Below, piece by piece: positions 1 to 7,615 of a stretch of 18,390 bases of DNA. Made by a program: the position numbers and the translations under genes. The notes beneath the pieces were generated by a model. The model was not told the origin of the DNA. It made no database searches and saw only the letters and a program-made list of their open reading frames with translations. This DNA comes from Rhodobacterales bacterium UBA5972 (GTDB lineage: Bacteria > Pseudomonadota > Alphaproteobacteria > Rhodobacterales > Rhodobacteraceae): positions 3,833 to 22,222 of the forward strand of contig DJBQ01000083.1 of the NCBI GenBank assembly GCA_002430125.1, given 5' to 3'. Position 1 is the first letter of the stretch, and each line of letters opens with the position of its first letter.

Positions 1-1005
1 CAGACTGCTGGCCGGTTGGCCAAAGGTAGAAATTCGATTTCCACGGGCAATATCAATGACATCCCCCATCACCGCGGAAGCAGTCGGGCCTTCACCGGCA
101 CCAGCGCCGCGCAGCACGATCTGGCCGCAAGCATCGCCTTCAATCACCACCATATTGGCGGCGTTTTGCAACTGACCCAAGGGGCTGTCGGCCGGCACGA
201 GGCAGGGTTGCATGCGCTGTTCCAGCCCCCGGCCGGTCATTTGCGCCACGCCTAACAGTTTGATCCGAAAGCCCATATCGCGTGCTTGGTTGATGTCAGT
301 GATTGAAATGCGCTGAATACCTTCCAGTTCCACGCCGTCAAAATTGACTTTGGTGCCAAAAGCGATTGACGCCAGCAGTGACAATTTATGCCCGGCATCA
401 ATGCCACCGACATCAAGGTTCGGGTCAGCCTCGAGATATCCAAGCGCCTTGGCATCTGCAAAAACCGTATCATATGGCACGCCTTCGTTTTCCATGCGGG
501 TCAGGATGTAATTGCAAGTGCCGTTCATCACGCCCATCACCCGCAAAATCCGGTTTCCGGCCAAACTTTCGCTTAAAACTTTAATCGCTGGAATCGCCCC
601 TGCAACGGCGGCCTCAAACCGCAAGGAGACGTTTTTGGCTTCGGCGGCTTCAGCCAGGGCTTGGCCGTGCACGGCCAGCATCGCTTTGTTGGCGGTAACC
701 ACATGCTTGCCCGCCGCGATTGCCGCTTCGACCGAGGCCTTGGCGGGGCCATTTTCGCCCCCCATCAATTCGATGAACACATCCACATCGTCCCGCTTGG
801 CCAAAGCAACCGGATCGTCTTCCCACGCATAGGGCGTCAAATCGATGCCCCGATCACGCTTGCGCGAACGTGCGGAAACCGCAGAAATGCTGATCGGGCG
901 ACCAGTCCGGCGCGTCAGCATTTCTGCGTGTTTTTCAACGATTTTGACGGTGCCGGTGCCGACAGTTCCAAGGCCAGCAATTCCAAGGCGCAAGGGATTA
1001 GTCAT
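1..1005 (-). CDS. hom: Homoserine dehydrogenase, 3' end missing at window edge
   Basis: NAD(P)H-dependent reduction of aspartate semialdehyde to homoserine, the cytoplasmic branch step to threonine, methionine and isoleucine. Translating the reverse strand from the ATG at 1005 gives 335 uninterrupted codons to base 1 with no stop, so the gene continues outside; the family is usually about 430 residues, so roughly the last 95, normally an ACT regulatory domain, are missing. Seen: the Rossmann dinucleotide loop GLGTVGTG (residues 11-18), TANK (104-107), the family signature NGTCNYIL (161-168) and the catalytic block GYLEADPN...GIDAGHK (189-207). By alignment to the yeast enzyme from memory, E192, D203 and K207 match its E208, D219 and K223. 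A GGAG lies 8 nt before the ATG and fixes the start. It follows the small lipoprotein gene by 117 bp on the same strand. Identity is secure; the state of the ACT domain cannot be judged here. Confidence 0.96.
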   Translation of the reverse strand, partial: MTNPLRLGIAGLGTVGTGTVKIVEKHAEMLTRRTGRPISISAVSARSRKRDRGIDLTPYAWEDDPVALAKRDDVDVFIELMGGENGPAKASVEAAIAAGKHVVTANKAMLAVHGQALAEAAEAKNVSLRFEAAVAGAIPAIKVLSESLAGNRILRVMGVMNGTCNYILTRMENEGVPYDTVFADAKALGYLEADPNLDVGGIDAGHKLSLLASIAFGTKVNFDGVELEGIQRISITDINQARDMGFRIKLLGVAQMTGRGLEQRMQPCLVPADSPLGQLQNAANMVVIEGDACGQIVLRGAGAGEGPTASAVMGDVIDIARGNRISTFGQPASSL

Positions 1006-1122
1006 GTGTCAGTCTCCGGGACGAGGGTCATTCATCGCGCCGTGTTAACGGGATTTTCTGACTGGCGCAACGCCATGCGGCGTGTCGTTTCAGCACTGCT
1101 GACACTCAAACGTTCGGCGGGT

Positions 1123-1389
1123 TTATGAAGTTGATGCCCGCAAAGCGCGGGCGCGGCGGCGCAATTGGACAAGGCGAGCCTGCAAAGATCGCGCCTCGGC
1201 TTCTGCTTTGGCTGGATCTGTTTCGGCTTCGCCCAAAATCTGGTTGATCGGAAGGAACCCCAACCAAGATGTGTTGCGCGGCACCGGCACGAAACCCGCC
1301 TCTTTTGTTACTTTGGACAAGCCGGTTCCGCAGCCTGAAAGGGCGAGTGACAGGCCAAGAATGACGGCGATTATGCGCGTGGTTTTCAT
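1123..1389 (-). CDS. Small predicted lipoprotein of unknown function
   Basis: An 88-residue protein. The N-terminus is a classical lipoprotein signal: Lys/Arg near the start, a hydrophobic stretch (about residues 6-16) and the lipobox LSGC with the lipidated Cys at 20. After cleavage about 68 residues remain. The first half contains Pro, Gly and aromatic residues (PVPRNTSWLGFLPIN), and the end is a charged Ala/Arg/Glu-rich segment (about 55-85) that could form one amphipathic helix. No domain is recognised and no function is claimed. The ATG at 1389 has only a weak Shine-Dalgarno match, but the well-formed signal peptide supports it. It lies between hom (same strand, 117 bp downstream) and a divergent TetR gene 143 bp away, so the palindrome at 1491-1510 could control both directions. 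Overlapping frames in this segment look like shadows because they lack any such signal. Confidence 0.72.
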   Translation of the reverse strand: MKTTRIIAVILGLSLALSGCGTGLSKVTKEAGFVPVPRNTSWLGFLPINQILGEAETDPAKAEAEARSLQARLVQLRRRARALRASTS

Positions 1390-1490
1390 TGGTATGGATC
1401 AACTGCCTTAAGACGGAAAACTTGTGTGACTCTAAGGTAGACCCTGACGTTTTAGCAAGCAATTGCGGAAATATTTTACGGGAGGCTGGG

Positions 1491-1510
1491 AAATGAACGA
1501 TTGTTCAGTT
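1491..1510. promoter_or_regulatory. Palindromic operator candidate for the TetR-family regulator
   Basis: The core is the perfect inverted repeat TGAAC-GATT-GTTCA (1494-1507). Two more matched pairs outside one mismatch (AA...TT) extend it to an imperfect 20-bp palindrome. It ends 22 bp before the start codon of the TetR-family gene and sits in the 143-bp gap shared with the divergent lipoprotein gene. Short palindromes of this form in front of the regulator's own gene are typical TetR-family operators, so autoregulation is the simplest reading. This is inference from position and symmetry; no other copy was noticed in the window. Confidence 0.55.
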
Positions 1511-1532
1511 AACCTCTGAAGGTGGAGGACCA

Positions 1533-2120
1533 ATGGCACGCAAGACTGGATCACATTCAGATATAACTGGACCGCGGGTGCGGCAGGCGGCCCTGAAACT
1601 GTTTGCGCAAAAGGGCTATGCCGCCGTTTCGATGCGCCAGATTGCAACCGAGGTTGGTCTGCAAGCCGGTGCGCTTTATCTTTATACGCCTGACAAACAG
1701 GCCTTGCTTTATGAATTGATGAAAGACCACCTGGAAGAATTGTTGGCGGCTTGGCAGCTTTTGCCGGATGCTGGCGATCCAAATGAACGTTTGCAACAAT
1801 TTACCCGGTTTCACATCCTGTATCACCTCGACCGGCCAGAATCGGTTTTTGTCGCCTATATGGAGTTGCGCAATCTAACGCCCGACAATTTTACCCGTAT
1901 TGAAGCTTTGCGGCGATCATATGAGAACGAGCTTGAGAAAATCCTGATAGACGGGCAGGCGTTGGGGCAGTTTCGTGTCCCTGATACCAAATTGGCCGCT
2001 TTGGCAGTCATTGCGATGCTGACCGGGGTTAACACTTGGTACCGTCAGGGTGGTCGGTTAAGCCGCGTGACTGTTGCCGATATCTATTGGGATATGGTGC
2101 GAAAAGCAGTGGCCGCGTAA
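1533..2120 (+). CDS. TetR/AcrR-family transcriptional regulator
   Basis: A 195-residue one-component repressor type. Residues about 14-60 form the TetR DNA-binding domain: a helix with RQAALKLFAQKGYAAVS, then the helix-turn-helix SMRQIATEVGLQAGALYLYTPDKQALL. The rest is an all-helical ligand-binding and dimerisation domain; its late segment NTWYRQGGRLSRVTVADIYWDM resembles the W-Y-R-x-G-G-R-L-S pattern I associate with TetR proteins of fatty-acid or steroid-CoA gene clusters, so an acyl-CoA or hydrophobic ligand is possible but not shown. GGAGG 7-8 nt before the ATG supports the start. An operator-like palindrome lies 22 bp upstream. Its stop is only 7 bp from the stop of the convergent HAD gene. 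The targets are unclear: itself, perhaps the divergent lipoprotein gene, or genes elsewhere. Confidence 0.9.
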   Translation: MARKTGSHSDITGPRVRQAALKLFAQKGYAAVSMRQIATEVGLQAGALYLYTPDKQALLYELMKDHLEELLAAWQLLPDAGDPNERLQQFTRFHILYHLDRPESVFVAYMELRNLTPDNFTRIEALRRSYENELEKILIDGQALGQFRVPDTKLAALAVIAMLTGVNTWYRQGGRLSRVTVADIYWDMVRKAVAA

Positions 2121-2127
2121 CCTTTTA

Positions 2128-2913
2128 TTAGGCGGCAGAGGCGTGTCTGACCGTGGCAGTCGCCCGGCCATGCCAAAGATTTAGCGCCGCCAATGTCACA
2201 TGCCCAATCCCTTTTGCGTCGCCCCTGAGAACGGAAAATGGTGCCGCCGGATGGCCAAGATCACTGAGCACCAATTCTGCGTCGCGAAAGGATTCGCCCT
2301 GCCAATAGTGCCCGGGTGTGGCAATCACGGTCATCCCAAGACGGGCCGCAGCGGCACAACCCGCACCTGAATCATCAATCGCCAGACAATCTGATGCCGA
2401 CACCGACAACTTGGCCAGACATTGGCGATAGGCCGCAGCAAGAGAATGAGTTTTCAGGTCTTCTGCCGCCACGCTGGCGGTTATCGCATTCAGCATATCA
2501 AACCCAAAACGGTTGAAAATCAGGGTTTCAAATTCCAGCCGTGGGCCAATTGAGCACAGGGCGAGTTTCACCCGCCCTGTCATAGCTTCGCCCATCAACC
2601 TTGCAATGCCGGGTCGCAGTTGGGCGGCTCCGGCTTCCAAAAGGTTGCGATAGATGGTCTGTTGGCGGCGGTGGATTTGTTCCAGCGCGCCGTTCTTTGA
2701 CATATTGTTAACGATTTCCGGCTGGCGCAGATGGGCATAATAGGCGGCTTCACCGCCCTGAACAGACCCGGCGAGTATTTCCTGAAACACCGCGCGGCCC
2801 CAAACCCAATCCAGACCGATTTCAGCGAAGGCTTGATTAAAGGCGGCGCGCTTTACGTCCGCCGTTTCCGCGATGGTTCCATCGACGTCCAGTATCAATG
2901 CCTTCAATGCCAT
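2128..2913 (-). CDS. HAD-superfamily hydrolase, CbbY-like sugar-phosphate phosphatase
   Basis: A 261-residue haloacid-dehalogenase phosphatase. Motif I is DVDGT with nucleophile D9 and acid/base D11; motif II Ser is probably S121 (LALCSIG); motif III Lys is probably K154; motif IV is IDDSGAG with D180/D181. The cap start (AFNQAFAEIGLDWVWGRAVFQEIL) and the late TPGHYW segment are strongly reminiscent of CbbY, which in Rhodobacter dephosphorylates the Rubisco inhibitor xylulose-1,5-bisphosphate. Two points differ from CbbY as I know it: the TGGKERI-type cap segment is replaced by AGSVQGGEAAYYAHL, and the usual K-P-D-P after motif III by K-T-H-S. No Calvin-cycle gene is visible nearby. Phosphatase chemistry is likely; the substrate is open. 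It lies downstream of glyA on the same strand (133-bp gap) and converges on the TetR gene. The ATG at 2913 has AAAGGGG at fair spacing. Confidence 0.85.
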   Translation of the reverse strand: MALKALILDVDGTIAETADVKRAAFNQAFAEIGLDWVWGRAVFQEILAGSVQGGEAAYYAHLRQPEIVNNMSKNGALEQIHRRQQTIYRNLLEAGAAQLRPGIARLMGEAMTGRVKLALCSIGPRLEFETLIFNRFGFDMLNAITASVAAEDLKTHSLAAAYRQCLAKLSVSASDCLAIDDSGAGCAAAARLGMTVIATPGHYWQGESFRDAELVLSDLGHPAAPFSVLRGDAKGIGHVTLAALNLWHGRATATVRHASAA

Positions 2914-3046
2914 TTCAGCCCCTTTACCGGTCAGTTTTTGACCTGATCTCAGGCTGATCTGATTCGGTTAAAGACTGGTTAGCGGGCGACTGAATGCTGG
3001 GTGCTGCAATCATAAATACCCTTAAGCATCAGAAAACAAACAGTGT

Positions 3047-4342
3047 TTACAGGGTTTGGTACAAGGGATATCGCGCGCAAAGTGCTGCGACCTTGACCTT
3101 TACGGCCTCTTCCACAGGACCGTTTCCCGCTTCGCCATTCGCGGCAAGCCCATCCACGACTTCGACAATCCAGTCAGCAATCAGGCGAAATTCGGCTTCG
3201 CCAAAACCGCGTGTTGTGCCGGCGGGCGTGCCAAGGCGGATGCCTGACGTTACGAAGGGTTTTTCCGGGTCAAACGGCACGCCGTTCTTGTTCGTGGTGA
3301 TATGCGCGCGGCCCAAAGCAGCCTCGGTCGCTTTGCCGGTCACGCCTTTGGGGCGCAGATCGGCCAGCATCAGATGGTTATCTGTGCCGCCTGATACGAT
3401 GTTGATGCCGCCTTTCATTAACTGATCAGCCATCGCCCGCGCATTGGCAACGATTTGTGCCGCGTAGGTTTTGAATTCCGGCCGCAAAGCCTCGCCGAAC
3501 GCAACAGCCTTGGCGGCGATGACATGCATCAAGGGACCGCCTTGCAAGCCGGGAAACACCGCCGAATTGACCTTTTTGGCGATATCCGCATCGTTGGTCA
3601 AAATCATACCACCACGCGGACCGCGCAGGGATTTATGGGTGGTCGTGGTGACAACATGCGCGTGTGGTAGGGGCGACGGGTGCTGGCCACCAGCCACAAG
3701 CCCCGCAATATGCGCCATGTCCACCATCAGATAGGCACCGACTTCATCAGCGATGGCGCGAAACGCGGCCCAATCCCAAACGCGGGAATAGGCGGTGCCG
3801 CCAGCAATAATCAGCTTAGGTTTGGCTTCCAGTGCGCGGGCGCGAATGTCGTCCATATCCAGCAATTCATCTTGCTGACGAACGCCGTAAGACACCACAT
3901 TAAACCACTTGCCAGACATGTTCACGGGTGAGCCATGCGTCAGGTGACCGCCCGAATTCAGGTCAAGCCCCATGAAAGTATCGCCCGGTTGCAGCAAGGC
4001 CAGAAACACCGCCTGGTTCATCTGGCTGCCTGAATTTGGCTGCACGTTGGCGAACTCGCAATTAAACAATTGTTTTGCCCGTTCAATCGCCAGCGTTTCG
4101 GCAACATCAACGAACTGGCAGCCGCCATAATACCGTTTGCCCGGATAACCCTCGGCGTATTTGTTGGTCATGACAGACCCCTGCGCCTGCATCACCGCAA
4201 GCGACACGATGTTTTCGCTGGCGATCAGCTCGATCTCGTCGCGCTGGCGGCCAAGTTCGTTGGTGATCGAGCCGAAAATCTCGGGATCACGTGAAGACAA
4301 GTCTTCGGTGAAAAAACCGGCGTCGCGTACATATTCGGTCAT
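3047..4342 (-). CDS. glyA: Serine hydroxymethyltransferase (housekeeping)
   Basis: PLP enzyme interconverting serine plus tetrahydrofolate with glycine plus 5,10-methylene-tetrahydrofolate; main cytoplasmic source of one-carbon units. The 431 residues are slightly longer than the E. coli protein (417), mostly through an N-terminal extension. Canonical landmarks are intact: LIASENIVS (39-47), [13 protein letters not shown] (62-74), the PLP-ring-stacking His in DMAHIAGL (H211), the Schiff-base lysine in [14 protein letters not shown] (K237) and the C-terminal [13 protein letters not shown] substrate-binding segment. AAGGAG stands about 9 nt before the ATG. It has its own 135-bp upstream gap after the multicopper oxidase and is followed by the HAD gene after 133 bp, so it may be a single-gene unit; no clear intrinsic terminator is seen. 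It differs greatly from the second SHMT-fold gene at 9209-10531. Confidence 0.97.
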   Translation of the reverse strand: MTEYVRDAGFFTEDLSSRDPEIFGSITNELGRQRDEIELIASENIVSLAVMQAQGSVMTNKYAEGYPGKRYYGGCQFVDVAETLAIERAKQLFNCEFANVQPNSGSQMNQAVFLALLQPGDTFMGLDLNSGGHLTHGSPVNMSGKWFNVVSYGVRQQDELLDMDDIRARALEAKPKLIIAGGTAYSRVWDWAAFRAIADEVGAYLMVDMAHIAGLVAGGQHPSPLPHAHVVTTTTHKSLRGPRGGMILTNDADIAKKVNSAVFPGLQGGPLMHVIAAKAVAFGEALRPEFKTYAAQIVANARAMADQLMKGGINIVSGGTDNHLMLADLRPKGVTGKATEAALGRAHITTNKNGVPFDPEKPFVTSGIRLGTPAGTTRGFGEAEFRLIADWIVEVVDGLAANGEAGNGPVEEAVKVKVAALCARYPLYQTL

Positions 4343-4477
4343 GGGCGGGGCTCCTTGCGGGTGTCAGGTTCACTGGCGCGGTCTTTAGCGCAAGCATGTG
4401 GCATCAGGAACACTGAAAACGACAGGGGCGACGATTTGCGCGGCAATCCAAACATTCTGGCACAAAGGAAGCTGCCC

Positions 4478-5992
4478 TTAAACTACCGTAAACTGCCCCA
4501 TCATGCCAGAATCCTCATGTTCCAGAATGTGGCAGTGATACATATAGGGTCTTTCCGGGTCGGCGTAATGTTCAAATTTCACCAAAATCTGTACGGTTTC
4601 ACCGGGGTTGACCAGAACCGTATCCTTGCGACCAGCCTCGTGTGGTTCCGGCGCATTTCCATCGCGGCTTAGGATGCGGAACTGGGTGTTGTGCACGTGA
4701 AACGGATGCGCCATCGGGCCGGCATTGTTGATTTGCCAGATTTCGGTTTCGCCCATTTTGACCGTCTCATTTATCACGCCCATATCCATTTCAGCGCCGT
4801 TAATGGTGAAACCGCCACCGCCACCCATCATGCTTCCCATCCCCATGCCGCCCATTTCCAACAGAAAATTTCGGGTACGAACGGCATCTTTGGACGAGAC
4901 TTGCGCAAGGGCAGTCAATTTGGCTGGCAAAGCGGCAGATTGCACAGCGGTCGCGCTGGGCCTGATTTCCATAAAGGTGAATTCAGCACTTTGCACGTTC
5001 TGCATCATACCGCCCATACCCATACCCGAGGGTGCAGTGCTGCGCGCAACGCTCAATAATTGCACAGCTTTGCCGTCTGACAGATCGACGACAATTTCCG
5101 CCCGTTCACCGGGGGCAAGCTTGATATGCATCAATTTTACCGGCGCCTCCAGCAACCCGCCGTCGCTGGCGATTTGATGAAACGCGCGTCCGTCGTTGAA
5201 TTCCAAACCGTATATGCTGGCATTTGACCCGTTTAACAAACGCAGCCTGACTTGAGTGGTCGTCGCGTCGAAATAGGGCAGGATCGTGCCGTTTGCCATC
5301 GGGATATTGCCGATCATTCCGGCCATACCATCATGCATTGAAGGCGCGTAAGGCATTGAACCATCGCGGTTAAACCGGCGGTCCTGCAAGACGATCGGAA
5401 TGTCGTCAACGCCGTAAGTTTTGGGGATATCCAAGGCGTCGCTGGCAGCATCGTCGATCACCAGCATCCCTGCCAGACCTTGCCAGACCTGCCGGGCGGT
5501 GCTGCCCATCAGATGTGAATGATACCACATCGTGGCGGCGCGGTCCTTAATCTCAAACTCGGGCGACCAGACCGCACCCGGCGCAATTGGCTGATGTGGG
5601 CCTCCATCGGCGGTGGCCGGAAGGTTGACGCCATGCCAATGCAGCGTGGTTGCTTCGGTCAAGTTATTCGCGACGTTAAACCGGACTACTTCACCTTGCC
5701 GCAGCCGCAGGGTTGGCCCCAGATAACCACCATTCACACCGCGCGTTGGGGTTTGAAGGCCGCTGAAGAACTCGGTTTGACCATCGGCTATCGCCATATC
5801 GAAAACCCGAATGCCATCCGTCATAGTGCCGGTATCAAGCATCGGGATCGCAAGCGGTGTTTCAAAATCATAGCCGGTCGCCGCTTTTAGGCGCTGTGGA
5901 TAAACACTCCAGCCAACAGCGGCGATTGCCCCGATGGCCACCCCGCCAAGCAAAAACATGCGTCGGGAAGGGCGAGAAGTTAGGTTTGCCAT
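4478..5992 (-). CDS. Tat-exported multicopper oxidase, CueO-like
   Basis: A 504-residue three-cupredoxin oxidase, probably periplasmic, of the kind that oxidises Cu(I) or phenolic substrates for copper tolerance. The Tat signal is SRPSRRMFLLGG (twin arginines 10-11) followed by a hydrophobic stretch. Copper ligands are complete: HWHG (118-121), HSH (158-160), HPFHVH (429-434) and HCHILEHEDSGMM (486-498), giving type-1 ligands H429, C487, H492 and M497 and the trinuclear histidines. D129 in DGGPH matches the acidic residue next to the trinuclear site in CueO. Two Met-rich stretches, 324-330 and 380-389 (MGGMGMGSMM), sit where CueO has its Met-rich copper-binding insert but are shorter. I chose the ATG at 5992 because GGAG lies 7 nt before it; a TTG one codon upstream is poorly spaced. 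SufI/FtsP-like identity is unlikely because all ligands are kept. No copper regulator or pump is adjacent. Confidence 0.92.
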   Translation of the reverse strand: MANLTSRPSRRMFLLGGVAIGAIAAVGWSVYPQRLKAATGYDFETPLAIPMLDTGTMTDGIRVFDMAIADGQTEFFSGLQTPTRGVNGGYLGPTLRLRQGEVVRFNVANNLTEATTLHWHGVNLPATADGGPHQPIAPGAVWSPEFEIKDRAATMWYHSHLMGSTARQVWQGLAGMLVIDDAASDALDIPKTYGVDDIPIVLQDRRFNRDGSMPYAPSMHDGMAGMIGNIPMANGTILPYFDATTTQVRLRLLNGSNASIYGLEFNDGRAFHQIASDGGLLEAPVKLMHIKLAPGERAEIVVDLSDGKAVQLLSVARSTAPSGMGMGGMMQNVQSAEFTFMEIRPSATAVQSAALPAKLTALAQVSSKDAVRTRNFLLEMGGMGMGSMMGGGGGFTINGAEMDMGVINETVKMGETEIWQINNAGPMAHPFHVHNTQFRILSRDGNAPEPHEAGRKDTVLVNPGETVQILVKFEHYADPERPYMYHCHILEHEDSGMMGQFTVV

Positions 5993-6078
5993 CAATGCGC
6001 TCCGGGAAATGTAAGATGTCTTCCTTTAATCTTGGATACCGTCGCGCATTTTGCAAGCTGGCGGAGAATTTGCCGCAG

Positions 6079-6113
6079 TTTCGCCAAAGCGGCGAAAGGT
6101 GAAATCGCTTTGG
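6079..6113 (+). promoter_or_regulatory. Overlapping inverted repeats in the oxidase/nadK spacer
   Basis: The 196-bp divergent spacer contains two perfect inverted repeats sharing bases. One is TTTCGCC (6079-6085) / GGCGAAA (6091-6097) with a 5-nt loop. The other is CCAAAGCG (6084-6091) / CGCTTTGG (6106-6113) with a 14-nt loop, followed directly by TTTTC on the plus strand. In RNA the two stems exclude each other. Possible roles are a regulator site for one or both divergent genes, or alternative leader structures ahead of nadK. No promoter in the spacer could be assigned with confidence, and no CueR-type copper operator was recognised. The repeats are seen directly; function is inference. Confidence 0.4.
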
Positions 6114-6188
6114 TTTTCAGAATGTCCTTGAAAGCCACCCCTCAAGCGGCAAGATTGGTCGTCTGAACCGCCGCCGGAGTGCAGATCA

Positions 6189-6962
6189 ATGTTACCATCC
6201 TCAGAACGCAAAATCTGTTTCATGGCCTCCGAGGCCGAGGCGGCCCAAACGTCCAAGGTAGAAATGATTGCGCGTTATGGGCAGGTTTCGGCGAAACAGG
6301 CTGATGTCATTGTGGCCTTGGGCGGCGACGGGTTTATGTTGGCGACACTTTATGCGACCCAAAGACTGGGCAAACCGGTTTACGGAATGCACCGTGGCAC
6401 CGTCGGGTTTTTGATGAATGAGTTCCTGCCAGACGGGCTTTACAGCCGTTTGGCGGATGCCGAAAACGCGCTGATCAACCCGTTAAGAATGCGGGCGGTT
6501 TGCGTGGATGGCAGCAAAGTCGTGGCCTTGGCCATCAACGAAGTCTCGCTCTACCGGGCTGGGCCGCAAGCCGCCAAGCTGAGGATATCAATCGACGGGC
6601 GGGTCAGGATGGAAGAGCTGGTTTGTGACGGCGCATTGGTGGCCACGCCCGCCGGATCGACCGCCTATAACTATTCCGCGCATGGCCCGATCCTGCCGAT
6701 CGGCGCGGACGTTCTGGCCTTAACCCCGATAGCCGCATTTCGCCCAAGGCGCTGGCGCGGGGCGTTACTGCCGAAAGCCGCCAAAGTGCGCTTTGATGTG
6801 CTGGAGCCAGAAAAGCGCCCGGTTTCAGCGGTTGCAGACAGCCGCGAGGCCAGCAGCATTCTTTCGGTTGAAATCGCCAGCGAACCGACAATCACGCATC
6901 GCATCCTGTTTGATCCCGGCCACGGACTGGAAGAACGCCTGATCAGCGAGCAGTTTGTTTAA
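6189..6962 (+). CDS. nadK: NAD kinase
   Basis: ATP (or polyphosphate)-dependent phosphorylation of NAD to NADP in the cytoplasm, the sole route to NADP in most bacteria. The 257-residue length suits the short proteobacterial form. Family motifs: GGDG (45-48, LGGDGFML), the [11 protein letters not shown] segment (67-77), the NE pair in AINEVSLYR (N117, E118), and the glycine-rich C-terminal signature with TPAGSTAY (153-160) followed by SAHGPILP (163-170). GGAG is 9 nt before the ATG at 6189, and the N-terminus begins just before the first beta strand as expected. It diverges from the multicopper oxidase and converges on the acyltransferase gene, with a 4-bp stop-codon overlap. The polyphosphate genes 8-12 kb to the right are of note because some NAD kinases use polyphosphate, but nothing here shows that this one does. 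Confidence 0.96.
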   Translation: MLPSSERKICFMASEAEAAQTSKVEMIARYGQVSAKQADVIVALGGDGFMLATLYATQRLGKPVYGMHRGTVGFLMNEFLPDGLYSRLADAENALINPLRMRAVCVDGSKVVALAINEVSLYRAGPQAAKLRISIDGRVRMEELVCDGALVATPAGSTAYNYSAHGPILPIGADVLALTPIAAFRPRRWRGALLPKAAKVRFDVLEPEKRPVSAVADSREASSILSVEIASEPTITHRILFDPGHGLEERLISEQFV

Positions 6963-7516
6963 TTTTCGGTGGCTTTCCCGATGGAACGGCTTTCAAGCTT
7001 TGCAATTGTCGCGGCGGCTTCAGTCGGGATCATTTCCCACCATTTGCTGTCGAGGATTTCTTGCCGTACGGCCTCGTCGAACCGGTATCCGATAATCCGT
7101 GCCGGTGAACCTGCGGCAATGGCGAATGCCGGCACATCGCGATTCACAAAGGAATTCGCGCCGATGACACAGCCAAATCCCAGAGTTACACCGCGCCTGA
7201 CGATTGCATCAACGCCGATCCAGACATCGCTTTCGATCACGCAGTCGCCCTTGGTCAATTCCTCGTAAGGGTTTTGGTAAAACATGCTGCTGGTCGAAAT
7301 CCGGGTGATATCGTGTTCGCCATTGCCGATTGACACATTGTCAGCGATCGAGACATAGCGCCCGACAGTGGTCTTGCCGATGACGCAGTTGCGCCCGACA
7401 TAACTATATGCTCCGATCCATGAATCGCGACTGACGGTGCTGTTTGGGCCGACTTCGACGCCGATGTCGTAACGGTTGCGCTTTAACAATTTTTTCAGGA
7501 GTTTGCTTGGTCGCAT
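6959..7516 (-). CDS. Hexapeptide-repeat acyltransferase (CatB/LbH type)
   Basis: A 185-residue protein whose middle is a left-handed parallel beta helix: repeated [IV]-G-x4 units run from about 19 to 66 ([20 protein letters not shown]...[20 protein letters not shown]), are interrupted by a loop, and resume at 93-127 ([21 protein letters not shown]...[13 protein letters not shown]). The loop carries H68 in GNGEHD, the position of the catalytic histidine in xenobiotic (CatB/Vat) acetyltransferases. The ending [15 protein letters not shown] is typical of the family. It probably transfers an acetyl group from acetyl-CoA to a sugar or other hydroxyl or amino acceptor; the acceptor is unknown. GAGAGGG precedes the ATG. 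A sulfotransferase lies 99 bp upstream on the same strand, which would fit surface-polysaccharide decoration, but no glycosyltransferases are visible. Its stop overlaps the nadK stop in TTAA. Confidence 0.88.
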   Translation of the reverse strand: MRPSKLLKKLLKRNRYDIGVEVGPNSTVSRDSWIGAYSYVGRNCVIGKTTVGRYVSIADNVSIGNGEHDITRISTSSMFYQNPYEELTKGDCVIESDVWIGVDAIVRRGVTLGFGCVIGANSFVNRDVPAFAIAAGSPARIIGYRFDEAVRQEILDSKWWEMIPTEAAATIAKLESRSIGKATEN

Positions 7517-7615
7517 GTGGCCCTCTCTCTTTTTGGCGCAATTCGGACTGTCAGGTAAATTACCCGCGCCAGACGGTCGGTTGATTTTTTCTAACCTAAA
7601 AAACCGAAACGAAGA

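Noticed and set aside
1070..1083. ACGCC-ATGC-GGCGT hairpin between the lipoprotein and hom genes, considered as a terminator.
   Set aside because: Only 5-bp arms and no T-run after it on the minus strand; such repeats are common in GC-rich DNA.
1106..1462. Alternative 118-residue minus-strand frame over the lipoprotein gene.
   Set aside because: No signal peptide or domain; the lipobox frame at 1123-1389 is the better gene.
5471..5493. Direct repeat of TGCCAGACC-like units.
   Set aside because: Lies inside the oxidase coding sequence and encodes normal family residues; no sign of a repeat element.
5993..5995. TTG start one codon upstream of the multicopper oxidase ATG.
   Set aside because: The GGAG is spaced 7 nt from the ATG but only 4 nt from the TTG.
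7554..7564. GGTAA-A-TTACC palindrome upstream of the acyltransferase gene.
   Set aside because: Short, with no known regulator or second copy; too weak to list as an operator.
7578..7606. AT-rich inverted repeat CGGTT...AACCG just after the sulfotransferase stop, considered as a terminator.
   Set aside because: The stem is interrupted by mismatches and mostly A-T, and no U-tract follows on the minus strand.
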